Positions 19,092-27,806 of a DNA stretch of 64,000 nt are shown piece by piece (position 1 is the first letter of the stretch; every line of letters begins with the position of its first letter). This DNA is from Escherichia coli (GTDB taxonomy: Bacteria; Pseudomonadota; Gammaproteobacteria; Enterobacterales; Enterobacteriaceae), in the NCBI RefSeq assembly GCF_036503815.1, contig NZ_AP027764.1, positions 3,286,001 through 3,350,000 on the forward strand. Reading direction: 5' to 3'. A program made the position numbers and the translations under genes. The notes beneath the pieces were generated by a model. The model did not search any database and was not told the origin of the DNA. It worked only from the letters and a program-made list of their open reading frames with translations.

Positions 19092-19188
19092 GGCACAACC
19101 CCATTGTTAGCAGCTCATTTATCTTTCCACTTTCTGGAATTTAGTTTTGCTTCTTGATGTTTCTTGTGCCATGACTATTCTAAAAATG

Positions 19189-21486
19189 TTATAATCCCCA
19201 TGCTTTGGGAGCCACCGAATCTAAATATTTATCAATATGATGAGAACGAGTATAATCTGCTATATTTTTTGATAAAATGGCCGTGCAATTTAAACCAGAG
19301 CCTAATCCCAGTAGTACCGTTAACCAGTTATCCAGAGCTTCAGATTCAACAATCGAGTTTTCCAGTTCATATGCTTTTAGTAAAAGAGCAGCAGAGTAAA
19401 TTCTGAGGATTTGCGGAGAATTGTATTCCGTTCCTAAACTTGAAGCTGAAGAATATCTTGCGAACACGACAGCAAAACTTATCAGAAGCATTGCTTGTTC
19501 CGTTTTATTTGCATTTTCCATTCTGCAAGCCTTCATTAAATCTTTATAATGGTTTCCCTTAATATTTAAACAAGACTTATACTTCAATAGTTCGCTAACA
19601 TTCTTTTTTTGTTTTATCTTTTTATTTTTACTTAACATTTCGTAACCCGCACCTTCTATAGTTTGCGCCTGCAATGAGTAATTATCTATGAGTTTCATAA
19701 GAGGCGCAAAAATTTCATTTAATTTTATTTGTTCATCAATACCATCCATTTTGGTTTGAGAACAACAACTTTGTGATGCAGTGACAAATGGTTCGTATAG
19801 ATCACCAAGCTGAAGGATTTTGAGATAATTTTTTAATAAAATATTATGTTGTGACCGTTTCCATGGGTAGGAAAACACTGGGAATTCGGTCATCAATACG
19901 GTATTAAGATTAATATCTGCAAGCGAGCACACTTGTTCTGGTGCTGCATATAGATAAAAATGGTCCCAGTCCTTATTTTTAATAGTGGTATCCAACATTT
20001 TATTTAAGGCATTAGATGAAAGACGCATTGCACGATTATTTTGCTGTGCTGAAAACAATACGTACCAAGCATCATCATGATCTTGTTGTTTACGCCATTC
20101 CGAGAAGTCTGGATAATCATTTCCTTCAGTATAAGGTTTAACATCCTTATGTTGTAAATATGTTTTATAAATATTATATGCTTTTTCTGCCAATATATTA
20201 TTTTTACTTTTTAGTGCCAGGTCAGTCATCATTACATATGCAGTACTAAATGATAACATTAATGTAGGTTGTTCTGTAAAGCGATCTAAATAATAATTAA
20301 TCCTCTCTTCACTAAGATTAAACAAAAAAGAAGAAGAGATACAGCAATCAACTGTAATTAATGACAAAATAAAGTTATCAAATATATTTATATCATCATT
20401 TTGCAATATATCATTTAATCCCTCTGGTGGTCTGTTAGACGTATAGTATTTTGCTAAGCAATTAATTTCTGATACATCCTTTTTTAATTTTGCAAGGTCA
20501 TAGATACAATTTTTTGTACTCAGTTCGTTGGCGAGGATTTTTTTTATTTCAGGCATTGAATCTTCAGAGATATCTTCAAAGATTTGATAAATTTTCTGGA
20601 TATGTTCTTTTGCTTTACATATATCAACCCTGATTAAATCTTGTAATGGAGGAGTATCGTCAAAGAAAAATTTCCGCATAGATCCCGTATGCATTTTTAT
20701 TATTTTCGCTTCACGCAACACTATATTTTTTAAAATACAAGTACTAAAGTCACCTCTCTCTATAGTTGCGTATTCAAAATTTACCCCCGACATATTCGTA
20801 CCAGCAACATCACAGGAAAATAAAGTGGCATTCTTGAATGAACTATTTTCAAACTGTGCGCCATTCAATATGGCATACTCCATATAACATCCTGAAAAAT
20901 CTGCACAACCCTTGGCTTCTGTTAGATCTGTCCTTACAAAACTAGCACCGCTCAATTTGCAATCCATGAGTGTTGCTCTCTTCATATTAGCATCATTAAA
21001 ATTAACGTTAGAAAAATTTGATTCACCGAATTCAGTATCTTCAAAATTGAGCCTCGAAAAATCAAAGCGCCCATTGGGATCCTGCAAAATAATTAGTTGT
21101 CGAGTTCTGACTGGTTTATCTCCAATAAAATAAGTTGTTGTCATCACACTGTCTGAAAATTCTATCTTGCACTTAAAAAGCTCATGCATGTGCGGAGGAC
21201 AAAAATTTTTCAGGGTCAAAAACTCATTACGTTCTTTATTATATTCTTTTTTTTCATCGGTAAGGTAAGGTGATAAAAACAATCCATAGCGAGAATGGAT
21301 ATCATTATACATTCTACTTAAAAAATCTTTTTTCGTTTCGAAACCCAAAATGAATCGCAGCACATCAAAAAGCCGCTCCCATTTACTCATATAAAAAGTA
21401 TGGTCATTGTCAGCAAGAAGCAATTGCTCTGCGCGCTTTTCATCAATTTCAAAAGATGACTGTCGATGATTAACTGATAACATCAT
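19189..21486 (-). CDS. Large pentapeptide-repeat protein, EspX/PipB-like candidate effector
   Basis: 765 residues, no signal peptide or membrane helix. Residues ~140–262 are a pentapeptide-repeat right-handed β-helix of A(D/N)LXX type (FDFSRLNFEDTEFGESNF, then ANMKRATLMDCKLSGASF, and so on). The remaining ~500 residues look helical. Pentapeptide proteins with large extra domains include the type III effectors EspX of enterohaemorrhagic E. coli and PipB/PipB2 of Salmonella. W36-E-R-L-F-D-V-L resembles, weakly, the WEK[IM]xxFF signal of Salmonella SPI-2 effectors. I therefore call it effector-like by inference only. It is strongly AT-rich and divergent from the gene at 21970. No secretion genes are in the window. 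Confidence 0.75.
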   Translation of the reverse strand: MMLSVNHRQSSFEIDEKRAEQLLLADNDHTFYMSKWERLFDVLRFILGFETKKDFLSRMYNDIHSRYGLFLSPYLTDEKKEYNKERNEFLTLKNFCPPHMHELFKCKIEFSDSVMTTTYFIGDKPVRTRQLIILQDPNGRFDFSRLNFEDTEFGESNFSNVNFNDANMKRATLMDCKLSGASFVRTDLTEAKGCADFSGCYMEYAILNGAQFENSSFKNATLFSCDVAGTNMSGVNFEYATIERGDFSTCILKNIVLREAKIIKMHTGSMRKFFFDDTPPLQDLIRVDICKAKEHIQKIYQIFEDISEDSMPEIKKILANELSTKNCIYDLAKLKKDVSEINCLAKYYTSNRPPEGLNDILQNDDINIFDNFILSLITVDCCISSSFLFNLSEERINYYLDRFTEQPTLMLSFSTAYVMMTDLALKSKNNILAEKAYNIYKTYLQHKDVKPYTEGNDYPDFSEWRKQQDHDDAWYVLFSAQQNNRAMRLSSNALNKMLDTTIKNKDWDHFYLYAAPEQVCSLADINLNTVLMTEFPVFSYPWKRSQHNILLKNYLKILQLGDLYEPFVTASQSCCSQTKMDGIDEQIKLNEIFAPLMKLIDNYSLQAQTIEGAGYEMLSKNKKIKQKKNVSELLKYKSCLNIKGNHYKDLMKACRMENANKTEQAMLLISFAVVFARYSSASSLGTEYNSPQILRIYSAALLLKAYELENSIVESEALDNWLTVLLGLGSGLNCTAILSKNIADYTRSHHIDKYLDSVAPKAWGL

Positions 21487-21969
21487 GCTGCCTCCATCAG
21501 ATAAACAATTAATTGCTGCAGTCTTCCTGAATACAGTTTATTTACTATCAAAAATCGCTCATTTCAAATAGGCTTGTTCCCGATTACACAAATAAAAGCA
21601 TATTATTTATTAACTTTTAAATAATTACACCTATAATTATAACAATTAATATATATGCATTATCATTATATTAAACTTAAGATAATTGAGATAAAGAGTA
21701 TTGTCGTTAATATAAATTGAGTCCATTGGATAAACTTGACTCATGTTATGTCTTGCGTAGAAGGATCTAAACACACTTAACTTCGAACTTTCATTAACAC
21801 ATTAATTTTGTCCGACTAAATGAGCGATTTTTGATAGAAAAATATCTTTACTTGTTTAAAAAATTACTCAATTTGATAACAAACGATTGAGTAAGTAAGT
21901 ACCCTCAAAAAGCAACGATTATCTTATTATGCGGCGAATTTAGTACTTTAACATTAAAAGGAAATAATT
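21487..21969. promoter_or_regulatory. AT-rich divergent control region of the insert
   Basis: 483 bp with no gene. It must hold the promoters of both insert genes. It contains a 20-bp perfect inverted repeat (annotated separately) and long A/T runs typical of H-NS-silenced DNA. An AAAAGGA ribosome binding site precedes ATG 21970. I could not assign individual –10/–35 boxes with confidence. Confidence 0.6.
21545..21837. repeat. Perfect 20-bp inverted repeat bracketing the divergent promoters
   Basis: Arm 1 is 21545–21564 (CTATCAAAAATCGCTCATTT). Arm 2 is 21818–21837 and is its exact reverse complement. The arms are separated by 253 bp. They lie 58 nt from the start of the minus-strand gene and 132 nt from the start of the plus-strand gene. 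Paired regulator sites or a relic of a mobile element are both possible. Confidence 0.85.
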
Positions 21970-23622
21970 ATGCACCCTAGATTGTTTACATCATGCACTC
22001 CCCGTCTTCCGGAAAGATTTCCAGAAAAATGCCCCCCAAAAGTTTTGCATTCATGGTTTGATAATGGCGCAAAAAAATTTAATGAGGAATTTGCACGCTG
22101 GAAAGAGCTCGGGCGTGAAAATGATTTCAATAATCAGCTTATAAGTTCATATATAAATAATAATATCAGCACCTACCAGAATATATCAAATGGTTTACAT
22201 AATAATATTAATACAATACATGATTTATTAATTGAAAACACATCAAGAATGCCGCTTTCGGAAAGTTTAGACACATTATTAGTTATGGGACAGTTATTTG
22301 AAAGTGAATATAACAGAATATTCGCAAATATACCTTTGTTTGCAAACCTCTTTAAAGCAGCCCTAATACAATATATAACAAACAATAACACACTACTAAT
22401 TGAAATATATAAAAACGCTCTAAATAAAATTCATAATAAAGAGGCCATAAGTTTCATTATTCAGAATATTTTTACTCAATCGATAGATGATCCCTGCTTT
22501 TACGAACCGTGCAATTTACATTTTTTACTTGATATCGCTAACAATTATGTCTTTTCTTTTAAAAAAGAGATGTTATTATCAGAACCACACTTACAAAACT
22601 CATTCCTGGAAATAATCAATCATTTTAATAATGATGAAGACAAAATAAGAGGTATTATTTTATTTATTTCTTATCTTGAAAATCTAGCTATTAAAATCAA
22701 GATTAACTTAAAGGATTTCCTGGAGAAGCTAAGATTTTCTAATATAAAAATTAAGATTGAACTCTATACCCATTTATTCAAAGCATTACCTGAAATAAAA
22801 GGGAGCGATATTATATCACTATATTTTACTATTGAATCAGCCTATAAAGAAGATATGCCAAAACAATTAACTGAACTATTAAATTTAGTTACAAACATTC
22901 CTGACATTGAAGATAAATTTCAATTCATAACTAAATTGGGTCATGCCTACTGCCTCTCCGGAATTAATCTTTCAGATTACTCAACCTTTCTTTTAAAATT
23001 ATTTCAGGATACTAAAGTAAACAGATTATGTGATTATTATAAGTTAAGAGTTCCTGGTGAACCAGAGTATCAACTTAGAATACCTTTAGATGGGTTGACA
23101 TTTCAAATGCTTAGTGAACTGTACAGAGTATCGCCAGAAAACGTTTTCATTTTCGATGAACTTTTTCGAGAAATGATTGATTTCAGCACATTCGAAGGAC
23201 GAGTGAGTTATTACAACACCATACTTTATTTAATAAACCAGAATACCGAAAGCATCAATAAAATAAATCTATTTAGCCATTTGATTAAACGTCTTCCATT
23301 ATGTAATTTCAAAACTCAAGACTTTGAAACAAGATTAATACTTGCATTGCCTGAGTTAACAATCGAGCATGTGAATAAAACCGTATTAGAATATTTAAAC
23401 GAGCTTACTGATATGTACAAAAGAAAACCATATTTAATTCTCACTGACCATGATAAATATTTTAGCTTTATCAAATATGCATTTAACAATGGAAATATTA
23501 AGATATCAAATGCCTTGATTGACGTCATAGAGAAAATAAATACAGAAAATCCTACTTCCCAGAGAACAAAAAGAAATCTTTCTGTATTAACGCAACCATT
23601 CAAAACATGCCAAATTTTATGA
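21970..23622 (+). CDS. AT-rich helical-repeat protein of unknown function, candidate effector
   Basis: 550 residues from ATG 21970 with a good AAAAGGA site. The first ~35 residues are Pro/Ser/Thr/Cys-rich and probably unstructured; the rest is predicted all-helical with many Asn/Ile/Leu. Units such as LYRVSPENVFIFDELFREMI and LFKALPEIKGSDIISLYF recall the L-F-x-x-[YF]-P unit of the gene at the left edge, so the two may belong to one family. No signal peptide or membrane helix. Base composition matches its divergent neighbour, not uvrB. A disordered N-terminus without a Sec signal would suit a type III substrate, but that is inference. I do not recognise a named family. Confidence 0.7.
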   Translation: MHPRLFTSCTPRLPERFPEKCPPKVLHSWFDNGAKKFNEEFARWKELGRENDFNNQLISSYINNNISTYQNISNGLHNNINTIHDLLIENTSRMPLSESLDTLLVMGQLFESEYNRIFANIPLFANLFKAALIQYITNNNTLLIEIYKNALNKIHNKEAISFIIQNIFTQSIDDPCFYEPCNLHFLLDIANNYVFSFKKEMLLSEPHLQNSFLEIINHFNNDEDKIRGIILFISYLENLAIKIKINLKDFLEKLRFSNIKIKIELYTHLFKALPEIKGSDIISLYFTIESAYKEDMPKQLTELLNLVTNIPDIEDKFQFITKLGHAYCLSGINLSDYSTFLLKLFQDTKVNRLCDYYKLRVPGEPEYQLRIPLDGLTFQMLSELYRVSPENVFIFDELFREMIDFSTFEGRVSYYNTILYLINQNTESINKINLFSHLIKRLPLCNFKTQDFETRLILALPELTIEHVNKTVLEYLNELTDMYKRKPYLILTDHDKYFSFIKYAFNNGNIKISNALIDVIEKINTENPTSQRTKRNLSVLTQPFKTCQIL

Positions 23623-23662
23623 ATAACGTAAATAAGTAATGAGTTTAAGTTTAGCACATCAA

Positions 23663-23703
23663 CGTACCAGAGCCGCTTGCAACTCTGGTACGCTTCCTTT
23701 TTC
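23663..23703 (+). terminator. Rho-independent terminator after the insert gene
   Basis: CGTACCAGAG (23663–23672) pairs with CTCTGGTACG (23683–23692), then CTTCCTTTTTC. It separates the insert from uvrB, which converges from the right. Confidence 0.85.
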
Positions 23704-23780
23704 ACCAGTGTAACTGCACTATGCATGTTAACTGCTTTTGAACATAACAAGCGAAACCGAGCATTTTCCCATCTCCAACA

Positions 23781-25802
23781 TCACGAAGCCGCAATGAACA
23801 ACTCACGTAGCTGATGCAACTGGTCACGAATTTGCGCCGCTTCTTCGAACTCCAGATTTTGCGCGTGTTGCATCATCAGCCCTTCCAGTTCATGGATTTT
23901 CTGCTGCAACGCCTTCGGCGACATATCCATCGGCACATTATCCGGCTCAACAATCGGTCGTGATTTTCCTCTGCCCTTCGCTTTGGTTTTGGCAATGTTC
24001 TGCCCCAGCGCCAGGATATCGACCACTTTCTTGTTTAATCCTTGTGGCGTAATGCCGTGCTCTTCGTTGTAGCGTTGCTGTTTCTCGCGGCGACGTTCGG
24101 TTTCGCCAATCGCTTTCGCCATTGATGGGGTGATCTTATCGCCGTAGAGAATCGCTTTACCGTTAACGTTACGTGCCGCACGACCAATGGTCTGGATCAA
24201 CGAACGTTCAGAACGCAGGAAGCCTTCTTTGTCGGCGTCGAGGATCGCCACCAGCGAAACTTCCGGCATATCCAGACCTTCGCGCAGTAAGTTGATCCCT
24301 ACCAGCACGTCGAACTCACCCAGACGCAAGTCGCGGATGATTTCCATGCGCTCGACGGTATCGATATCTGAGTGAAGATAACGCACACGCTCGCCGTGTT
24401 CTTCGAGATATTCCGTAAGATCTTCCGCCATCCGCTTAGTCAATGTTGTGACCAGTACACGCTCGTTAATTGCCGCTCGCTGGCGAATCTCCGAAAGAAG
24501 ATCATCAACCTGTGTTGCCACCGGTCGCACTTCGATAATCGGGTCAAGCAATCCGGTTGGACGTACGACCTGATCCACCACATCACCACCGGATTTTTCC
24601 AGCTCGTAATTACCCGGCGTCGCCGAAACATAGATGGTTTGCGGCGCTAATGCTTCGAACTCTTCAAACTTCAGCGGACGGTTATCCAGCGCTGATGGCA
24701 GGCGGAAACCGTACTCCACCAGCGTCTCTTTACGCGCCCGGTCACCGCGATACATGCCGCCAATTTGTGGAATGGTGACGTGAGATTCATCGACGACCAA
24801 CAGCCCATCGGCAGGCAGGTAATCAAACAGTGTCGGCGGTGGCTCACCTGGTCCACGGCCGGAGAGGAAGCGTGAGTAGTTTTCAATGCCCGAGCAATAT
24901 CCCAGTTCGTTCATCATCTCCAGGTCAAACTGGGTACGCTGAGTCAGCCGCTGCTCTTCCAGAAGTTTGTTGTTCTCTAACAGCACCTTGCGTCTGGCGG
25001 CCAGTTCTTCTTTAATTTCTTCCATCGCCTGCACAATGCGCTCGCGCGGCGTGACGTAGTGCGTTTTCGGGTAGATGGTAAAACGTGGAATGGTGGAAAC
25101 AATCTGCCCGGTTAGCGGATCAAATAACGACAATCGTTCCACTTCCTCGTCAAACAGTTCCACGCGAAGTGCAATGTCATCCGATTCTGCCGGGAAGATA
25201 TCAATCACCTCACCACGAACGCGGAAAGTACCACGCTGGAATGCCTGATCATTACGAGCGTATTGCAGCTCCGCCAGTCGACGCAGGATCGCGCGCTGAT
25301 CGATAATCATACCGACCGTAAGATGGAGCATCATCTTGAGATATAAATCAGGATCGCCCAGACCATAAATCGCGGAAACCGATGCCACCACAACCACATC
25401 ACGCCGCTCCAGCATCGCTTTGGTGGCGGACAAACGCATCTGCTCGATATGTTCGTTTACCGAGGCATCTTTCTCAATGAAGGTGTCGGAACTCGGTACA
25501 TAGGCTTCCGGCTGATAATAGTCGTAGTAGGAGACGAAATATTCCACCGCGTTTTCCGGGAAGAACTCTTTCATTTCGCCGTACAGTTGGGCCGCCAGCG
25601 TTTTGTTGGGCGCCAGTACCATGGTTGGGCGCTGAAGGTCAGCAATGACATTGGCGATGGTGAAGGTTTTCCCGGAGCCAGTTACACCGAGTAACGTCTG
25701 GTGCGCCAGGCCATCTTCCAGCCCCTCTTCGAGACGTCGAATCGCCTCTGGCTGATCGCCAGAAGGTTTAAAAGCGGAATTCAGTTTGAACGGTTTACTC
25801 AT
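23781..25802 (-). CDS. uvrB: Excinuclease ABC subunit B
   Basis: 673 residues, full length. UvrB is the DNA-damage verification helicase-like subunit of nucleotide excision repair, loaded by UvrA and recruiting UvrC. Walker A GVTGSGKT, the Tyr-rich β-hairpin (FVSYYDYYQPEAYVP), the late motifs IGRAARN, and the C-terminal UVR domain (LEFEEAAQIRDQL) that contacts UvrC are all present. SOS-regulated: a LexA box lies ~75 nt upstream. Confidence 0.98.
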   Translation of the reverse strand: MSKPFKLNSAFKPSGDQPEAIRRLEEGLEDGLAHQTLLGVTGSGKTFTIANVIADLQRPTMVLAPNKTLAAQLYGEMKEFFPENAVEYFVSYYDYYQPEAYVPSSDTFIEKDASVNEHIEQMRLSATKAMLERRDVVVVASVSAIYGLGDPDLYLKMMLHLTVGMIIDQRAILRRLAELQYARNDQAFQRGTFRVRGEVIDIFPAESDDIALRVELFDEEVERLSLFDPLTGQIVSTIPRFTIYPKTHYVTPRERIVQAMEEIKEELAARRKVLLENNKLLEEQRLTQRTQFDLEMMNELGYCSGIENYSRFLSGRGPGEPPPTLFDYLPADGLLVVDESHVTIPQIGGMYRGDRARKETLVEYGFRLPSALDNRPLKFEEFEALAPQTIYVSATPGNYELEKSGGDVVDQVVRPTGLLDPIIEVRPVATQVDDLLSEIRQRAAINERVLVTTLTKRMAEDLTEYLEEHGERVRYLHSDIDTVERMEIIRDLRLGEFDVLVGINLLREGLDMPEVSLVAILDADKEGFLRSERSLIQTIGRAARNVNGKAILYGDKITPSMAKAIGETERRREKQQRYNEEHGITPQGLNKKVVDILALGQNIAKTKAKGRGKSRPIVEPDNVPMDMSPKALQQKIHELEGLMMQHAQNLEFEEAAQIRDQLHQLRELFIAAS

Positions 25803-25840
25803 GAGTCGCTACCTGAAGGAGTTGGGCGGGCAGGTATGTA

Positions 25841-25869
25841 ATTTTACTCGTCGTACTTAATTATGCCAA
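25841..25869 (-). promoter_or_regulatory. uvrB promoter P1
   Basis: On the minus strand, –35 TTGGCA (25864–25869) and –10 TAAAAT (25841–25846) with 17-nt spacing, just upstream of the uvrB start. Confidence 0.8.
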
Positions 25870-25876
25870 CAAATTA

Positions 25877-25896
25877 TACTGGATAAAAAAACAGTT
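25877..25896. promoter_or_regulatory. LexA box of uvrB
   Basis: TACTGGATAAAAAAACAGTT contains CTG-N10-CAG with the A/T-rich centre of an SOS box. It lies upstream of P1, as known for the second uvrB promoter in K-12. Confidence 0.9.
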
Positions 25897-26317
25897 CCCC
25901 ACCATAATATTTCTGTTACAGCGTAAACTCCGCTGTCAATCATGAGCAAAATTTACTCTGTGGCGAGATAAAACTCCGGCCTTACGGGGTTATCCCCAAA
26001 GCAACGGCTTTTTTAACATTTGTCAAGATGAGTGATGACAGTTTTATGGCAAGAGATGCCTCTTCAGTGACTGCCATTGCAATTATCTAACCAGTTAAAA
26101 AATAAAAGATATTTCTTTGAGCCGTCTTTAACGCCAATTCGCGTGCAAGCCGCGTATTCTCTCGCTTGCCTCGTGTTTTCTAACTCTAATACACATGGTT
26201 ATCCACAGGAATAGTGGATAACTGTCTGCAGCCCCTATCCCCCGCCGCCTGGGCAATTCCCACATTCACCGCATGATGCGGAAGTAAAATTTTTTTCGTG
26301 ATTATTTTAGAATTTAA
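25897..26317. other. uvrB–bioD intergenic region with DnaA boxes
   Basis: About 420 bp with no credible gene. It contains TTATCCACA (26199–26207, perfect DnaA box), a facing near-box at 26213–26221 (TTATCCACT on the minus strand), and TTATCCCCA at 25990–25998. DnaA binding in the uvrB upstream region has been reported for K-12. Nothing else recognisable. Confidence 0.6.
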
Positions 26318-26369
26318 TTGGTTAAATTGCAGTCAACCGAAGACGCGATCTCGCTCGCAATTTAACCAA
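26318..26369 (-). terminator. Stem-loop ending the bioBFCD operon
   Basis: TTGGTTAAATTGC (26318–26330) pairs perfectly with GCAATTTAACCAA (26357–26369). It lies 12 nt past the bioD stop and is followed on the minus strand by an A/T-rich tract. Confidence 0.75.
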
Positions 26370-26380
26370 ATACAGGATGG

Positions 26381-27058
26381 CTACAACAAGGCAAGGTTTA
26401 TGTACTTTCCGGTTGCCGCATTTTCTGGATTTTCTGCAAGCCAGGGAATTTCGCCCAGCAGCGGCGCGGGAATCATGCGGGTGAGCGTGGTCATATATTC
26501 AGCGTGACGTTTTCCAGGAGGCGTGACATCATTCGCCACCCAACCCGCCAGAGTCAGTCCGGCGTGTTGTATTGCCTGTGCCGTCAACATCGCGTGATTA
26601 ATACAGCCGAGTTTCACACCAACTACCAGTATCACCGGCAGTTGTTCCTGTGTTACCCAATCCGCAAAAGTGAAAGTGTCAGAAAGCGGCGTAAACCAGC
26701 CGCCAGCACCTTCCACTAACACCCAGTCAGCCTGTTGTTCAAGCGCGCGTAATCCGGCGCTCATTACCAATGATTCTATCGGCCTGCCCTCTTGCGCGCT
26801 GATGATGTGCGGTGAAGTGGGTTCTGCGAAGGTGTAAGGATTTACCGTTGCGTAATCCAGCTGCAGGCTGCCGTTGTGCTGTAACGCCAGCGCGTCACTA
26901 TTACGTAAGCCGTCCGGGGTCTTTTCGCTGCCAGAGGCGACCGGTTTATAACCTGCCGTCCGATAACCTGCTGCCTTCGCGGCTTGTAAAAGTGCACAAC
27001 TGGCGACAGTTTTCCCCACTTCGGTATCCGTTCCGGTGACAAAATAACGTTTACTCAC
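26381..27058 (-). CDS. bioD: Dethiobiotin synthetase BioD
   Basis: 225 residues starting at GTG 27058 (SKRYFVTGTDTEVGKT follows). BioD closes the ureido ring of dethiobiotin from diaminopelargonate, CO2 and ATP. The P-loop GTDTEVGKT and the VEGAGGW motif are intact. The GTG start lies inside the end of bioC (8-nt overlap), so translation is probably coupled. Confidence 0.97.
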   Translation of the reverse strand: MSKRYFVTGTDTEVGKTVASCALLQAAKAAGYRTAGYKPVASGSEKTPDGLRNSDALALQHNGSLQLDYATVNPYTFAEPTSPHIISAQEGRPIESLVMSAGLRALEQQADWVLVEGAGGWFTPLSDTFTFADWVTQEQLPVILVVGVKLGCINHAMLTAQAIQHAGLTLAGWVANDVTPPGKRHAEYMTTLTRMIPAPLLGEIPWLAENPENAATGKYINLALL

Positions 27059-27806
27059 GAGCAATCACTCCCAAAAAAAGATGATACGTCAGAGGATATC
27101 GCCCCTGTTGTTGCGGCCAGGCCAGTTGCAATCGCTGCAACTGCGAACGCGTTAATATTCGTGGGTAGCGCCCTTCATGAAGATGCGTGGCACCGATGCC
27201 TTTCAGCGAACGCATGGCACTGAGCGCATCAGCAAACCACAGCGTGATGGGCTGAATATGATGTTGATAATGCACGCTGTTCAGCGACTGTTCGATTTCA
27301 TCTGGCGGTAAAAAGCGATTAGCATGCGGGCGCTCGTCCACCGCCTGCCACGCCTGATGCAATTCAGGGAGCGATCCCTGCACCAGCGTGGTAAACGCGA
27401 CCACGCCTCCGGGGCGCACCACGCGATACAGCTCGCGAAGTGCCGTGGATAAATTACCGCACCACTGCACCGCGAGATTGCTCCATGCAAGATCGAAGGT
27501 TGCAGTCGCTAACGGCAGGGATTCGATATCTCCCGCCAGATAATGGTCTGCGGCATCCTTCTGGCGTGCCTGAACAAGCATTGGCGGCGAGAGATCTAAC
27601 GCTGTCACCTGCGCGTGACGTTCCCGCCAGTGGCGACTCATCCAGCCAGGTCCACAACCCGCATCCAGTACGTGGGTGTATTTACGCTGTGGGAGCATTG
27701 CCAGTAAGACGTCAGCACTCTGGCGCTGTAGATCCGCATGTTGCTCATAATGTGCGGCTGCCCGACCAAATGCCGCAGCAATGGCTTGTTTATTAACCGT
27801 TGCCAT
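27051..27806 (-). CDS. bioC: Malonyl-ACP O-methyltransferase BioC
   Basis: 251 residues from ATG 27806. SAM-dependent class I methyltransferase that methylates malonyl-ACP to disguise the pimelate precursor for the fatty acid machinery. The SAM loop VLDAGCGPGWMSRHW (motif I) and LDLSPPML are present. The start overlaps the end of bioF by 14 nt, so upstream frame extension is not needed. Confidence 0.97.
   Translation of the reverse strand: MATVNKQAIAAAFGRAAAHYEQHADLQRQSADVLLAMLPQRKYTHVLDAGCGPGWMSRHWRERHAQVTALDLSPPMLVQARQKDAADHYLAGDIESLPLATATFDLAWSNLAVQWCGNLSTALRELYRVVRPGGVVAFTTLVQGSLPELHQAWQAVDERPHANRFLPPDEIEQSLNSVHYQHHIQPITLWFADALSAMRSLKGIGATHLHEGRYPRILTRSQLQRLQLAWPQQQGRYPLTYHLFLGVIARE

Noticed and set aside
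19091..19171. TGGCACAA/TTGTGCCA inverted repeat at the left end of the insert as an IS end
   Set aside because: Only 8 bp, no matching copy seen at the right end of the insert and no transposase.
21545..21837. 20-bp inverted repeat as terminal repeats of an insertion sequence
   Set aside because: The 253-bp interior has no transposase and no flanking target duplication was found; a MITE or regulatory repeat remains possible.
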